From positions 3,534,001 through 3,598,000 of the forward strand of contig NC_014364.1 in assembly GCF_000143985.1 (NCBI RefSeq): a DNA stretch of 64,000 nt, given 5' to 3'. The notes under the pieces are model-generated. The model did no database searches. It was given only the letters and a program-made list of their open reading frames with translations, and was not told the origin of the DNA. The stretch's first letter is position 1. Each line of letters starts with the position of its first letter. This DNA is from Sediminispirochaeta smaragdinae DSM 11293 (GTDB lineage Bacteria; Spirochaetota; Spirochaetia; DSM-16054; Sediminispirochaetaceae). Of the stretch, positions 8,231 through 17,511 are shown in pieces. The translations under genes were made by a program, and so were the position numbers.

Positions 8231-8923
8231 CTATATATGAGTATAGGCCTTGATGTCTTCCAGGGCATTATGAAGATGGCCGGTCATGTGCCGTGCAGCT
8301 GCCACACCATCACCCACTTGAAGAGCCTTTAGAATTTCACCGTGCTCATCAACCGTTCGCTCCAACCGCCCCGGCATATTTAAACTGGCGAACCAGCCCT
8401 CATTCAGCGTTTTGGTCATGGTATTCATTAAAACAGAAAGCGTGCGGTTTTTTGTCATTTTGGCAATTAAAAGATGAAAGGCACTATCCTTCTCTATGGC
8501 TTCCACAAGGTTCTTCTGCCGGACAAAATCACAAAACAGAGAGTAATGCGCTGCCAATTCGGCAAGAGCCTCTTTACCTGCCCATTTGGCCGCCAACGAG
8601 GCGGCGTGGGGCTCTATAAGAAGACGAACTTCAAAATGCTCCTTCAATAGTTCCATGTTATCTACAACCCAACTTCGAATCGGACAATCATTCTCTTCGG
8701 GCGCACTTATGAAAATTCCCTTCCCCTGAAAAACCTTAACGATTCCGGTAACCTCAAGCATCCTTACCGCCTCACGGACAGAAGAGCGGCTTACCTCAAG
8801 TTTATTCGCTAACTCATTCTCACTATAAAGTTTATCACCCGGTTTCAGATGTTCAGAGTCGATAATCTCCTTGATTGCATCCGTAACCAGAAGCGAGACC
8901 CTTTCCTTTTTAAGCGATTTCAT
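8231..8923 (-). CDS. FadR-subfamily GntR transcriptional regulator
   Basis: 230 residues: an N-terminal winged helix (about 10-70, with L-Y-S-E-N-E-L-A-N-K-L-E-V-S-R-S-S-V-R-E-A-V-R) and a C-terminal helical FCD domain (about 90-220) that in relatives binds a small carboxylate, often through a metal. It is the first gene of the glycerate cluster and stops about 13 bp from the operon promoter, whose start site carries a consensus FadR-type operator. It is probably a repressor released by glycerate or a related acid. No Shine-Dalgarno precedes its ATG; a promoter ending 9 nt before the ATG suggests a leaderless message. Confidence 0.9.
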   Translation of the reverse strand: MKSLKKERVSLLVTDAIKEIIDSEHLKPGDKLYSENELANKLEVSRSSVREAVRMLEVTGIVKVFQGKGIFISAPEENDCPIRSWVVDNMELLKEHFEVRLLIEPHAASLAAKWAGKEALAELAAHYSLFCDFVRQKNLVEAIEKDSAFHLLIAKMTKNRTLSVLMNTMTKTLNEGWFASLNMPGRLERTVDEHGEILKALQVGDGVAAARHMTGHLHNALEDIKAYTHI

Positions 8924-8931
8924 ATGGGTCT

Positions 8932-8961
8932 ATTGTACTCGCTAAGATAGCTTTCCATCAA
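8932..8961 (-). promoter_or_regulatory. Candidate promoter of the GntR gene (leaderless transcript)
   Basis: Minus strand TTGATG (8961-8956), 18 bp, TACAAT (8937-8932). The -10 ends 8 nt before the ATG at 8923, so transcription would start at or next to the start codon, which fits the lack of a Shine-Dalgarno. Confidence 0.4.
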
Positions 8962-9139
8962 GCAAGTACCAGGGCTCGGCCATAAAGAAGGCATCTTCAT
9001 TTCTTTCGGGTACACAATTGTAAAGATTGCTTCGACAATGTAAACGTTCTGTAAAAGGTGGCCGCCGGCGGGATAGAGCCCGTTATCCAAGAGGGAAAAA
9101 AGTGCTTAGTATACCACCATCAGGTATCTGGGAGTATAC

Positions 9140-10420
9140 ATGAAGATGAATTTGACACAACAGCGCATCACGAAAAAAGAATTGCTGCTCGTCATGATAG
9201 GATTTGTCCTTCTATGTGCAGGATGCACCGAGAAAGCAGCAAAAACCCATTATGTCTTTACCACGATAGAACGAGGCGACATCGAGAATACCGTTACCAG
9301 CTCCGGCACTCTTGAGGCGGTAGGGACGGTGGATGTTCTTTCCCAGATGACAGGAACAGTCGAGAAAATCTATGCCGATTACAATGATGTCGTCACAAAA
9401 GGTGAACGCCTTATCGACCTGAATACCGAGATCCTGGAGATTCAGGAAAAGGAGGCGGAAGCCTCTGTCCTGGAAGCCCAGGCCACCTATGATCACACCC
9501 TTCTGGAATATAATAATAATGCAGGACTCCATGCAAAGAACATGTTATCGGACTTTGATCTCGATACCAGCAAGATGGAGCTTCATATTGCAAAGGCACA
9601 GTTGATGAGTGCAGAGGCCCAACTTAAACAGATCAACATCGAACTGGAACAGTACGCGCTTATACTCTCCCCCATTTCGGGAATTGTCCTGGAACGTGAT
9701 GTCGAGGTTGGGGACACGGTGGTAAGCGGGACCAGCGCCACAACACTCTTCTCCCTGGCAAAGGATCTTTCGCAGATGGAAATCCATGTAGACGTGGATG
9801 AACTTGATATCAGCGAAATCACAAAGGGACAAGAGGTACGTTTTACCGTGGATGCCTATGCGGGAGACACCTTCTCCGGCAGTGTCCGGCAAATTCGCCT
9901 TGTCCCGACGACCGAAGACAACGTCGTTACCTATACGGTCATCGTGGATGCCGATAATCAGGAAAACAAGTTGCTGCCTGGAATGACGGCAACGGTTGAT
10001 TTCCTTGTCGAACAGAAAAGTAACGTACTCCTTGTACCCAATGCGGCCCTCAGGTTCGAACCCGTGGAGGAAAAGAGTGAGCAAAAAGCATCCGATACGG
10101 CCTCAAAAAAGGGATTGTTTTCCTCCGCTATGCCCGGCGGGGGAATGGGGATGGGAGGCCCCCCCGGTGGCGGGCCCGGGAATAGGCCCGGAGGGACTCC
10201 TCCGGGAAACGCGGAAAACAAGGCGAAGAACGCCGCGGCGCCCATGGCTCCTCCGGCCGAAAATGGCGCAGAGATGAAAAACCTTTGGTATGTAAACGAA
10301 AAAGGCGAGCCTGAGTCCATCCCCGTCATGACCGGCGTCACGGACGGCATCCATACCGAAATTCTCGGACCCGACAATCTTGAGGGGCGGCAGATCATCG
10401 AAAAGGTAAAGGTCGAATAG
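9140..10420 (+). CDS. Efflux periplasmic adaptor lipoprotein (MacA/HlyD-like)
   Basis: 426 residues. The signal ends in a lipobox (L-L-C-A-G-C). Then come a barrel-sandwich domain with T-V-T-S-S-G-T-L and G-T-V-E-K-I-Y, a helical hairpin (about 90-175), S-P-I-S-G-I-V-L-E-R-D-V-E-V-G-D (about 181-196) closing the lipoyl-like half, and a beta-barrel domain. Residues about 330-375 form a Gly/Pro/Met-rich low-complexity insert before the membrane-proximal C terminus. GGGAG lies before the ATG. It is the first of three coupled genes with an ATPase and an FtsX-type permease, so it is the adaptor of a MacAB-like exporter. No TolC-type outer-membrane gene is adjacent. Substrate unknown. Confidence 0.92.
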   Translation: MKMNLTQQRITKKELLLVMIGFVLLCAGCTEKAAKTHYVFTTIERGDIENTVTSSGTLEAVGTVDVLSQMTGTVEKIYADYNDVVTKGERLIDLNTEILEIQEKEAEASVLEAQATYDHTLLEYNNNAGLHAKNMLSDFDLDTSKMELHIAKAQLMSAEAQLKQINIELEQYALILSPISGIVLERDVEVGDTVVSGTSATTLFSLAKDLSQMEIHVDVDELDISEITKGQEVRFTVDAYAGDTFSGSVRQIRLVPTTEDNVVTYTVIVDADNQENKLLPGMTATVDFLVEQKSNVLLVPNAALRFEPVEEKSEQKASDTASKKGLFSSAMPGGGMGMGGPPGGGPGNRPGGTPPGNAENKAKNAAAPMAPPAENGAEMKNLWYVNEKGEPESIPVMTGVTDGIHTEILGPDNLEGRQIIEKVKVE

Positions 10421-10421
10421 C

Positions 10422-11192
10422 ATGCCGATTATCGAAATGCACGGGGTAAAGCGGTTCTACGTCATGGGAGATATCACCGTAAAGGCGTTGCGGACCATCG
10501 ACCTCTCCATAGAACAAGGCGAGTTTGTTGCGGTCATGGGCCCATCCGGTTCGGGAAAGTCCACCTTGATGAATATCATCGGCTGCCTGGATAAGCCTAC
10601 GGACGGGGTTTACATGCTCGACGGCTTGAACACGAAAGAGGCGAAGATGGATGAATTCGCCGATATCAGGAATCAGAAGATCGGCTTTGTGTTTCAAGGC
10701 TTTAATCTCCTTTCGAGAACGACCGCCGTGGAAAATGTCGAACTGCCGCTCTTTTACAACAGAAAAAAGAGGATCTCCGATTCATTGAAAAGGGCGGAAG
10801 CAGCCTTGAAAAAGGTGGGGCTTGGAACGCGGCTTGACCACGTTCCGTCTCAACTCTCGGGAGGGCAACAGCAAAGGGTGGCCATTGCCCGGGCATTGGT
10901 AAACGACCCCGCCTTCATCCTTGCGGACGAACCGACCGGCAACCTTGATACCGAGACCACCATTGAAATCATGGCCCTGTTTCAGGAGCTCAACGATCAG
11001 GGAATCACCATTGTGATGGTGACGCACGAGCCGGATATGGCCTGTTATGTGAAAAGAATCATCACCATGCAGGACGGACTTGTTGTCTCCGACCGCCAAG
11101 TGAACGATAGGAAAAAGGCCTCCGAGGATCTGCAGGCCTGGCGGGTAAGCCACAGCCAGCTCTATAAAGAACAGGCGGAGGCACTTCCATGA
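10422..11192 (+). CDS. ABC transporter ATPase of a MacB/LolD type
   Basis: 256 residues with Walker [10 protein letters not shown] (about 41-49), signature [13 protein letters not shown] (about 145-157), Walker [13 protein letters not shown] and the switch His in V-M-V-T-H-E-P. The E-P-T-G-N-L-D form and the early F-V-F-Q-G-F-N-L-L are typical of the MacB/LolD/FtsE-type group. The gene starts 1 bp after the adaptor and overlaps the permease by an ATGA. It powers the mechanotransmission exporter made with both neighbours. Confidence 0.94.
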   Translation: MPIIEMHGVKRFYVMGDITVKALRTIDLSIEQGEFVAVMGPSGSGKSTLMNIIGCLDKPTDGVYMLDGLNTKEAKMDEFADIRNQKIGFVFQGFNLLSRTTAVENVELPLFYNRKKRISDSLKRAEAALKKVGLGTRLDHVPSQLSGGQQQRVAIARALVNDPAFILADEPTGNLDTETTIEIMALFQELNDQGITIVMVTHEPDMACYVKRIITMQDGLVVSDRQVNDRKKASEDLQAWRVSHSQLYKEQAEALP

Positions 11193-12379
11193 CGACGAAA
11201 ATTCTCGCCAAACTTGCCGTCAGAAGCATCATGCGAAATAGAATGCGAAGTCTCCTAACATCTCTCGGAATCATCATCGGCGTGGGATCCGTCATCATCA
11301 TGGTGGCCATCGGGGAGGGGTCGCAAAAACAGATTCAGGAACAGATCGAATCCATGGGAGCAAATCTCCTGATGCTATTCCCGCAGCGGGGAGATACTGC
11401 CAACAGGTTGAGTCTTAAAGACTCGGCAAAAATACGGAAAGAGAGCAGCTATCTTTCCTCGGTTTCAGGCAATATCAGAGAATCCGTTACGGTAGTCGGC
11501 GGCAACGGCGACTGGGGAACGACCCTCTACGGAGTGGAATCCGGTTATCTGCAGATCAAGCAATGGAGCATTGCCGAAGGGGATTTTTTTACAGACACCG
11601 ATGCCGAACAGAAAAGGAAGGTTGTGGTTCTGGGCAGCACCGTGGCCCAGGAACTTTTCGGAAACGAGAATCCCATCGGTCGCAAGGTTAGGGTCAATAT
11701 GACCCCGGTAACGGTTATCGGTGTACTTGAAAGCAAGGGGAACACCGCCATGGGAGACGATCAGGATGATGTGATTATGGCCCCCCTTGAAACCGCCTTA
11801 TCACGTATGAGCAGGAAGGATTTTCTGGATACCATCGAGATGAGTGTCGTTTCCAAGGAGCTTATGGAACAGGCGGAAACGGAAATCGAACAGATTATGC
11901 GGGAATCCCATCGTCTGGCTGCAGGTTGGGATAACGACTTCAGAATCATGAACCAATCGGAAGTGATCGAAACAGCCTCCGAGACATCCAAGACTCTAAC
12001 GATTCTCCTTGCGGCCATCGCCGGGGTTTCTTTGCTTGTCGGAGGGATTGGGATCATGAACATTATGCTGGTCTCTGTTACCGAACGAACGAGAGAAATC
12101 GGAATACGGATGTCCGTCGGAGCCCGGAAAAAGGATATTCTCCTCCAGTTTCTCTCAGAATCGATCCTGCTGAGCCTGATGGGGGGCATCATCGGTATCA
12201 TCATCGCCGTTATTGCAGCCTTGTTCGTCAATCGGTTTGCAAACATTCCCACCGTGATCGATCCGATCGTCGTCATCGTTTCGGCCCTGTTCGCCGCCGG
12301 AGTGGGAATCTTTTTCGGGTACTATCCGGCAAGAAAAGCGGCAAATCTCTATCCCATTGAAGCGCTGCGATATGAGTAA
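11189..12379 (+). CDS. MacB-type FtsX-family permease
   Basis: 396 residues: an N-terminal membrane segment (about 20-42), a periplasmic MacB_PCD domain (about 45-260) and three C-terminal membrane segments forming the FtsX domain, with G-G-I-G-I-M-N-I-M-L-V-S-V-T-E-R-T-R-E-I-G and V-G-A-R-K-K-D-I coupling regions. In E. coli MacB the ATPase is fused to this permease; here they are separate genes, as is common outside proteobacteria. A four-base overlap with the ATPase gene implies equal synthesis. With the adaptor it forms a tripartite-type efflux pump, probably for a peptide, lipid or macrolide-like compound. Confidence 0.93.
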   Translation: MTTKILAKLAVRSIMRNRMRSLLTSLGIIIGVGSVIIMVAIGEGSQKQIQEQIESMGANLLMLFPQRGDTANRLSLKDSAKIRKESSYLSSVSGNIRESVTVVGGNGDWGTTLYGVESGYLQIKQWSIAEGDFFTDTDAEQKRKVVVLGSTVAQELFGNENPIGRKVRVNMTPVTVIGVLESKGNTAMGDDQDDVIMAPLETALSRMSRKDFLDTIEMSVVSKELMEQAETEIEQIMRESHRLAAGWDNDFRIMNQSEVIETASETSKTLTILLAAIAGVSLLVGGIGIMNIMLVSVTERTREIGIRMSVGARKKDILLQFLSESILLSLMGGIIGIIIAVIAALFVNRFANIPTVIDPIVVIVSALFAAGVGIFFGYYPARKAANLYPIEALRYE

Positions 12380-12410
12380 AAGCGGACACGATCGCTGCGG
12401 CCGTTGATTA

Positions 12411-13730
12411 TCACACTACTGTTCGCATTCCGTTGTTTAAGGATAAAAGCAGCCAAGAAATCGTTGTTACGGCAATGGGAAGGCTCCTTTCATCGATATC
12501 GAACGCCGAATTGTGGTGTGTTTCTTTCATGTCGGTTCCGTACAGCATGAACAAGGCCTTCCCTCCCCTCCTCTGTACCGCTTTCATGAAGTAGGTATAA
12601 TCTTCACTTCCCGCCAGAAGAATAGGCTCGGAGACGATCGCTTTGATATGCCTATTCTCGGCAACGATCTTTTCGGCATATTCGATAAAATCCTGATTTC
12701 CGACCGCAGTTTCAGACGCTCCCATGAAGACTATCTTCTTTTGTACCTCATACATTTTTGCTGCCGCATCGACGATCCTCAGCACCCGTTCTTTTACATA
12801 CTCGTTAATTTCCGATGTGGAGCCTCGAGTTTCAAGTGACATAAAGGCTGTGGCGGGTATGACGTTCCTGCCCGTACCGGCGTTCAGACATCCGACATTC
12901 ACCATGCTTTTTCCCTTGCTGTGGGCCGAAATGCTGTGGATATTGGCCGTTGCCGTCACAGCGGCAAGCAAAGCATTTTTTCCACGTTCGGGAGCCCCTG
13001 CGGCATGACTCGATTTCCCCTCATAGTAGACATCGATCTTTGTAGTGGCAAGAAACCCTGCCAAACGAAACGACACTTTGCCACATGCATGAGGAACTAT
13101 TCCTATATGGCCACCGATCATGTAATCAACATCATCGACAATTCCGGAAGCGGCCATTGCCTTTGCTCCTCTAACCCCTTCCTCCGCAGGCTGAAAGATT
13201 AGTTTAACTGTTCCGTGTAGTTCATGCTTCAACGTTGCCAGGGTTTCCGCCACACCAAGACCTATGGCAGCATGGGCATCATGCCCGCAGGCGTGCATCA
13301 TATTCGGATTCACCGAAGCAAAGCCCTCGGTAAAGGGAAAATGCCCGGGATCATTCGATTCCTGAACCTGCACCGCGTCAATATCAAAACGGGCGGCCCG
13401 TACAGGTCCGTCTCCATTCTTTATGATACCAACAACGGCCGTAAAACCATTCTTCACGAGTTCGGCATATTCGGGGTCGGCGCCTTGCTCCAGGGCCCGG
13501 AGATAGTGCATCTCCAGGGTCTCGGGATCGGGCAGCCCCATCCTTTCGGAGGCTTTGAGAACAGAAGCTCCTACCCTGACCTCATAGCCCAGCTGGTCGA
13601 GCCTTCGTGCAATCAAAGAGGCTGTTCTAACCTCGATCCACCCCGTCTCGGCGTATCGATGGAAATCTCTTCGATACGTAAGTATCCTCTTTGATAGATC
13701 ATTTACAATTGTTTCTATACGGTGAACCAT
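12411..13730 (-). CDS. M20D-family amidohydrolase (N-acyl-amino-acid/aminobenzoyl-glutamate hydrolase type)
   Basis: 439 residues from the chosen start. The dimetal core H-A-C-G-H-D-A-H (about residue 145) and F-Q-P-A-E-E-G are intact, as is the glycine-rich lid region; the N-terminal R-R-D-F-H-R-Y-A-E-T-G-W is the usual start of the family. Relatives hydrolyse N-acyl amino acids, indole-acetyl amino acids or p-aminobenzoyl-glutamate. The frame extends to 13922, but the extension is not family-like and AAAGG lies before the ATG at 13730. The gene is divergent from an amino-acid ABC operon, so it may release amino acids that the organism recycles. Exact substrate not readable. Confidence 0.9.
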   Translation of the reverse strand: MVHRIETIVNDLSKRILTYRRDFHRYAETGWIEVRTASLIARRLDQLGYEVRVGASVLKASERMGLPDPETLEMHYLRALEQGADPEYAELVKNGFTAVVGIIKNGDGPVRAARFDIDAVQVQESNDPGHFPFTEGFASVNPNMMHACGHDAHAAIGLGVAETLATLKHELHGTVKLIFQPAEEGVRGAKAMAASGIVDDVDYMIGGHIGIVPHACGKVSFRLAGFLATTKIDVYYEGKSSHAAGAPERGKNALLAAVTATANIHSISAHSKGKSMVNVGCLNAGTGRNVIPATAFMSLETRGSTSEINEYVKERVLRIVDAAAKMYEVQKKIVFMGASETAVGNQDFIEYAEKIVAENRHIKAIVSEPILLAGSEDYTYFMKAVQRRGGKALFMLYGTDMKETHHNSAFDIDERSLPIAVTTISWLLLSLNNGMRTVV

Positions 13731-14096
13731 TTTTATACCTTTATCATCTACCATTGACGTAATCACTATATTCGAATCAAACATCAAGGAACAGAGGGAA
13801 AGGCTACTACCCCCACGTTCTCCCAAACGATGACAAAAGGGGGTAAGAAGAGTATTATATTCCATACATATTTGTAGTACAGTTTTATGTTTGTTACATT
13901 TACGTATGTTTATAATGGACAATAATTCCTCCTGAAAATCCGATTACCATTTCTTTTTCACAAAAATGAAGGATTAAGAGGACTTTTTCTTAAAAAACCA
14001 TCACTTTTACTCTATTTTTCGCTTTTTCTCACAATATAACCACCATCTGGTACGGATATTGCATATATATCTAAAACTAAAAGGATGGAGAGAAAA
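13731..14096. other. Divergent intergenic region, 366 bp
   Basis: AT-rich spacer between the amidohydrolase and the Aap-type operon. It must hold both promoters. A TATATAT at about 14064-14071 precedes the binding-protein gene, but I find no convincing -35 for it. No coding frame, operator dyad or RNA gene is evident. Confidence 0.4.
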
Positions 14097-15194
14097 ATGG
14101 TAAACAAACGATCAAGACGCACATCCCTTTGGGGTCTATTCCTTGCCCTATTCGTGACAATTGCGCTGGCTTCCTGCGGATCTTCGAAATCCGAAGAGCC
14201 AGCGGCAGAGGAATCAGCGACGGCGGCCCCGGAAACGGGTAAATCGACCTTGGAGCTGGTGAAGGAACGGGGCAAGGTCATCGTGGGGGTAACAGCGGGA
14301 GTCCCCGGATATTCGGCCCCCGACAGCGAAGGCATATGGCAGGGTTTCGACGTCGATCTTGGAAGAGCGGTTGCCGCCGCCGTACTCGGAGATCCCGACG
14401 CGATCGAATGCCGTCCTTTGAGTGCAAAGGAACGCTTTACCGCGCTTCAGTCGGGTGAAATCGACGTGCTTGTCCGTGTCACAACCTGGACAGCGACCCG
14501 GGACAGCCAGCTGGGCGTAAACTTTGCCGGTGTCAACTATTATGACGGTCAGGGCTTCATGGTCGCCAAAGACTCGGGGATTACCTCCTTGGCAGATCTC
14601 GATGGGGCAACCGTCGCGGTGCAGTCAGGAACGACTACCGAGCTCAACCTCTCCGATTATTTTCGAAAAAACAATATGGACTTCGAGCTGATTACCTTCG
14701 AAAAGAACGATCAGGCATCGGCGGCCCTTGAAGCGGGACGAGCCGACGCGGTCACCAGCGACCAGTCACAGTTGTACGCCCTCAGAACCAAATTCAAGGA
14801 ACCTGAAAACTTCATCATGCTTCCCGAACTGATCTCGAAAGAACCTTTGGGGCCGGTTGTCAGGCAGGGCGACGATGAATGGTTCAATATTGTGAAATGG
14901 ACCCTCTTCGCCATGCTCAATGCCGAGGAATACGGTATTACCTCGGATAATGTGGACGAAATGAAGGAGACGAGCGACAACCCCAACGTCAAAAGGCTGC
15001 TCGGCTCCGAAGGCGGTGTATGGGAGGGCTTCGGCCTGGAGAGCAACGCCGGTTACAACATCATCAAATATATCGGCAACTATGGTGAAAGCTTCGAACG
15101 AAACCTGGGAAGCGGTTCACCACTGAACATATCCAGGGGACTCAACGCCCTGTGGACCAAGGGAGGAATCCAGTACGGAATGCCTATCCGATAG
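14097..15194 (+). CDS. Polar amino-acid ABC transporter substrate-binding lipoprotein (AapJ/BztA family)
   Basis: 365 residues. Lipobox A-L-A-S-C, an Ala/Glu-rich linker, then the SBP type-3 fold beginning L-E-L-V-K-E-R-G-K-V-I-V-G-V. The 340-residue length and the stretches D-V-L-V-R-V-T-T-W-T and K-E-P-L-G-P-V-V-R-Q-G-D are specific to the AapJ/BztA general L-amino-acid group. It captures amino acids outside the cytoplasmic membrane and delivers them to the two permeases downstream. The second ATG is chosen because GGAG is correctly spaced from it; the first ATG abuts AAGG. A hairpin follows its stop, probably setting excess binding protein. Confidence 0.93.
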   Translation: MVNKRSRRTSLWGLFLALFVTIALASCGSSKSEEPAAEESATAAPETGKSTLELVKERGKVIVGVTAGVPGYSAPDSEGIWQGFDVDLGRAVAAAVLGDPDAIECRPLSAKERFTALQSGEIDVLVRVTTWTATRDSQLGVNFAGVNYYDGQGFMVAKDSGITSLADLDGATVAVQSGTTTELNLSDYFRKNNMDFELITFEKNDQASAALEAGRADAVTSDQSQLYALRTKFKEPENFIMLPELISKEPLGPVVRQGDDEWFNIVKWTLFAMLNAEEYGITSDNVDEMKETSDNPNVKRLLGSEGGVWEGFGLESNAGYNIIKYIGNYGESFERNLGSGSPLNISRGLNALWTKGGIQYGMPIR

Positions 15195-15221
15195 CGTGCA
15201 CTCCTTCGGTCCGTGTTGCAA

Positions 15222-15245
15222 GCCGTCCGACATCAGTCGGGCGGC
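15222..15245 (+). terminator. Intercistronic GC-rich hairpin (partial terminator or stabiliser)
   Basis: Arms 15222-15231 and 15236-15245 pair over 10 bp with one G-U and a 4-nt loop, followed by a short ATCTTT. It lies between the binding-protein and permease genes, where such hairpins commonly raise binding-protein yield over permease. Confidence 0.5.
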
Positions 15246-15275
15246 ATCTTTACGATCACAGGAATTGGTATCCGT

Positions 15276-16445
15276 ATGAACAGAACAAAAACACGAAGCA
15301 TAACAATACAGACGACGATCATCATAGCCCTGATAGCGATCTTCACCTTTTTCGGGTATAACTACATTCGAAATATTACCAGCAGGAATATCGGCATCGG
15401 ATTCGGCTTCATGCACGAAACCGCCGGGTTTTCCATCAGCCAAACCCTGATTTCCTACACCGAATCGGATACCTTTGGCAGAACCTTCGTTATAGGCCTG
15501 CTTAATACCCTGGTAGCCTCGATAATCGGCATTGTGCTGGCTACCCTCCTCGGCTTTCTGATCGGGCTGATGCGCTTATCAAAAAACAAACTGATCCATA
15601 ATGTTGCGGTCGTCTATGTCGAAGTGCTTCGGAATATACCACCGCTTCTGCATGTCCTTTTTTGGTACCAGGTCGTCTTTCTCAATGTCCTGCCCCCCTT
15701 TAAAGAATCGTTCAAGCTGGGCAACTGGCTCTACATAAATGTACGGGGTATTACCATACCCTCTTTTATTCCTCAAACAAGCGCTACGACCTTCAGGATT
15801 CTTTTTTTCGTCTCCATTGTTGCAATCTTCTACATTGGATATGTAAAAAAGAAGATGGTCCTTCGGGGAGTACACAAAAAACTGTGGCCGCTCCAGCTGG
15901 CAATCCTCCTGGCTCTGGTCCTTTTCGCGGCCATTGCCAAACCGTTTCAGATCGTGCTTCCGGAAATTACGAAATTCAAATTTTCGAGCGGAACAACAAT
16001 CAGACCGGAACTTTTTTCCGTGGTGGTTGCCCTGGGAACATACACCTCGACCTATATCTCCGAGGCCGTCAGGAGCTCCATCATAGCGGTCCCCAAGGGG
16101 CAGCTGGAGGCGGCAAAGAGCCTCGGCTTTAACCGATACAGGAGGCTCCAGCTCATTATCATCCCCCAGGCGATGAGAACGATGATACCGCCGGTCACCA
16201 ACCAGTATCTGAATCTTATCAAAAACACATCCCTCGGGATGGCGGTTGCCTACCCCGATCTTACATCGGTCTTTGCCGGTACAACCCTTAATCAGACGGG
16301 ACGGGCCCTGGAGGTGATGTCCCTGGTCATGCTTACCTATCTCTCCATTAGTCTCGTAACCTCACTGCTGATGAATTGGTACAACCGCTCAATCATCAAC
16401 AAAAAGGGAGAGATGTTGGCAAAAGAGGAGGTCCCCCTTGACTGA
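15276..16445 (+). CDS. Amino-acid ABC permease (AapQ/BztB family)
   Basis: 389 residues with about eight membrane segments and the long inserts that set AapQ/BztB apart from short HisM-type permeases. The coupling loop E-A-A-K-S-L-G-F-N-R-Y-R-R-L-Q-L-I-I-I-P-Q-A near residue 280 contacts the ATPase. A GTG at 15213 is in frame, but the hairpin at 15222-15245 would fall inside it; ATG 15276 has AGGAA about 12 nt upstream and begins with a normal charged N terminus. It overlaps the next permease by 8 bp. It forms half of the heterodimeric channel. Confidence 0.92.
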   Translation: MNRTKTRSITIQTTIIIALIAIFTFFGYNYIRNITSRNIGIGFGFMHETAGFSISQTLISYTESDTFGRTFVIGLLNTLVASIIGIVLATLLGFLIGLMRLSKNKLIHNVAVVYVEVLRNIPPLLHVLFWYQVVFLNVLPPFKESFKLGNWLYINVRGITIPSFIPQTSATTFRILFFVSIVAIFYIGYVKKKMVLRGVHKKLWPLQLAILLALVLFAAIAKPFQIVLPEITKFKFSSGTTIRPELFSVVVALGTYTSTYISEAVRSSIIAVPKGQLEAAKSLGFNRYRRLQLIIIPQAMRTMIPPVTNQYLNLIKNTSLGMAVAYPDLTSVFAGTTLNQTGRALEVMSLVMLTYLSISLVTSLLMNWYNRSIINKKGEMLAKEEVPLD

Positions 16446-17511
16446 CAAGATAAAAAATCTGCTTAAGACCATAAAGCGGGATTATTTTAATTCTCCCTTT
16501 ACTATTATGTTGTCTCTGGTCATACTCTACCTTGCCGTACGGCTCGGTATATGGCTGATCCAGTGGGCCTTTATCAATGCGGTATGGAGCGGAGAAAACC
16601 GGGAGGTGGCCGTCAAAAACGGAGCGACATGGGCATTTATCAGGGCAAAAATCCGTTTTTTCATCTTCGGCTTCTACCCAAAGGATCAGATATGGAGAAT
16701 CATCATCACCTTCCTGATTATGGCACTCTCCTTCATCCCCTATTTCATGAAGAAGATACACCACAAGGTGTTGGTCTTCGCCTCCCACATGCTTATCTGG
16801 CCGATCGTCATCATCTTTTTTCTCTCCGGAGGGGCTGGCCTGGAAAAGGTTTCCACGAACGACTGGGGAGGACTCACCCTCACCCTGATTCTTTCGAGCC
16901 TGGGGCTCCTCTACTCCTTTCCTATCGGTATAGCCCTTGCCCTTGGACGAAGGAGTTCCTGGCCGGTCATCCGGGGGCTTAGTGTAGCGTATATCGAGTT
17001 CTTCAGGGGAATCCCCTTGATAACGATCCTTTTCATGGCCTCGGTGGTTGTTCCCTTTTTTCTGCCGCCTCAGATATCCGTTGATAAAATCATCAGGATC
17101 ATAGTCGGTATGACCTGCTTTCAGTCCGCGTATCTGGCCGAGGTGATACGGGGCGGACTGCAGTCCATTCCCAAGGGACAGTATGAAGCATCGGATTCTC
17201 TCGGCTTCGGTTTCAGTTTGCAGCAGTACCTCATCATCCTTCCCCAGGTGCTCAAGGTCACCGTTGCAAACATCGGCGGAATTTCCATTTCCTTTCTGAA
17301 GGATACCACCCTTGTTCTCATTATCGGAATGTTCGATTTGCTTGGCATGGTCAGCCCCCTTGCCAGCGACAGCAATTGGCTCGGTATGGAACCCGAGGGA
17401 TATCTCTTTGCCGGACTTATCTACTGGCTTATCTGCTTCACTATATCGCGGATTACCAATCGCATAGAAGAAAAAGTACACACCTTACCTGCAGTAGGAG
17501 GAACAACATGA
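16438..17511 (+). CDS. Amino-acid ABC permease (AapM/BztC family)
   Basis: 357 residues with about eight membrane segments and the coupling loop [21 protein letters not shown]. It is the partner of the preceding permease in Aap/Bzt importers. The start is TTG at 16438, supported by a strong AGGAGGT 5 nt upstream inside the previous gene; no nearby ATG keeps the first membrane segment. The 8-bp overlap upstream and 4-bp overlap with the ATPase gene indicate translational coupling through the whole operon. Confidence 0.92.
   Translation: MTDKIKNLLKTIKRDYFNSPFTIMLSLVILYLAVRLGIWLIQWAFINAVWSGENREVAVKNGATWAFIRAKIRFFIFGFYPKDQIWRIIITFLIMALSFIPYFMKKIHHKVLVFASHMLIWPIVIIFFLSGGAGLEKVSTNDWGGLTLTLILSSLGLLYSFPIGIALALGRRSSWPVIRGLSVAYIEFFRGIPLITILFMASVVVPFFLPPQISVDKIIRIIVGMTCFQSAYLAEVIRGGLQSIPKGQYEASDSLGFGFSLQQYLIILPQVLKVTVANIGGISISFLKDTTLVLIIGMFDLLGMVSPLASDSNWLGMEPEGYLFAGLIYWLICFTISRITNRIEEKVHTLPAVGGTT

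Noticed and set aside
15213-15275. GTG start for the Aap-type permease, adding 21 residues
   Set aside because: The extension runs through the intercistronic hairpin and lacks a Shine-Dalgarno; ATG 15276 is better.
16396-17481. Long minus-strand open frame opposite the second Aap-type permease
   Set aside because: Highly charged and repetitive, antisense to a clear permease with typical membrane segments; a shadow.
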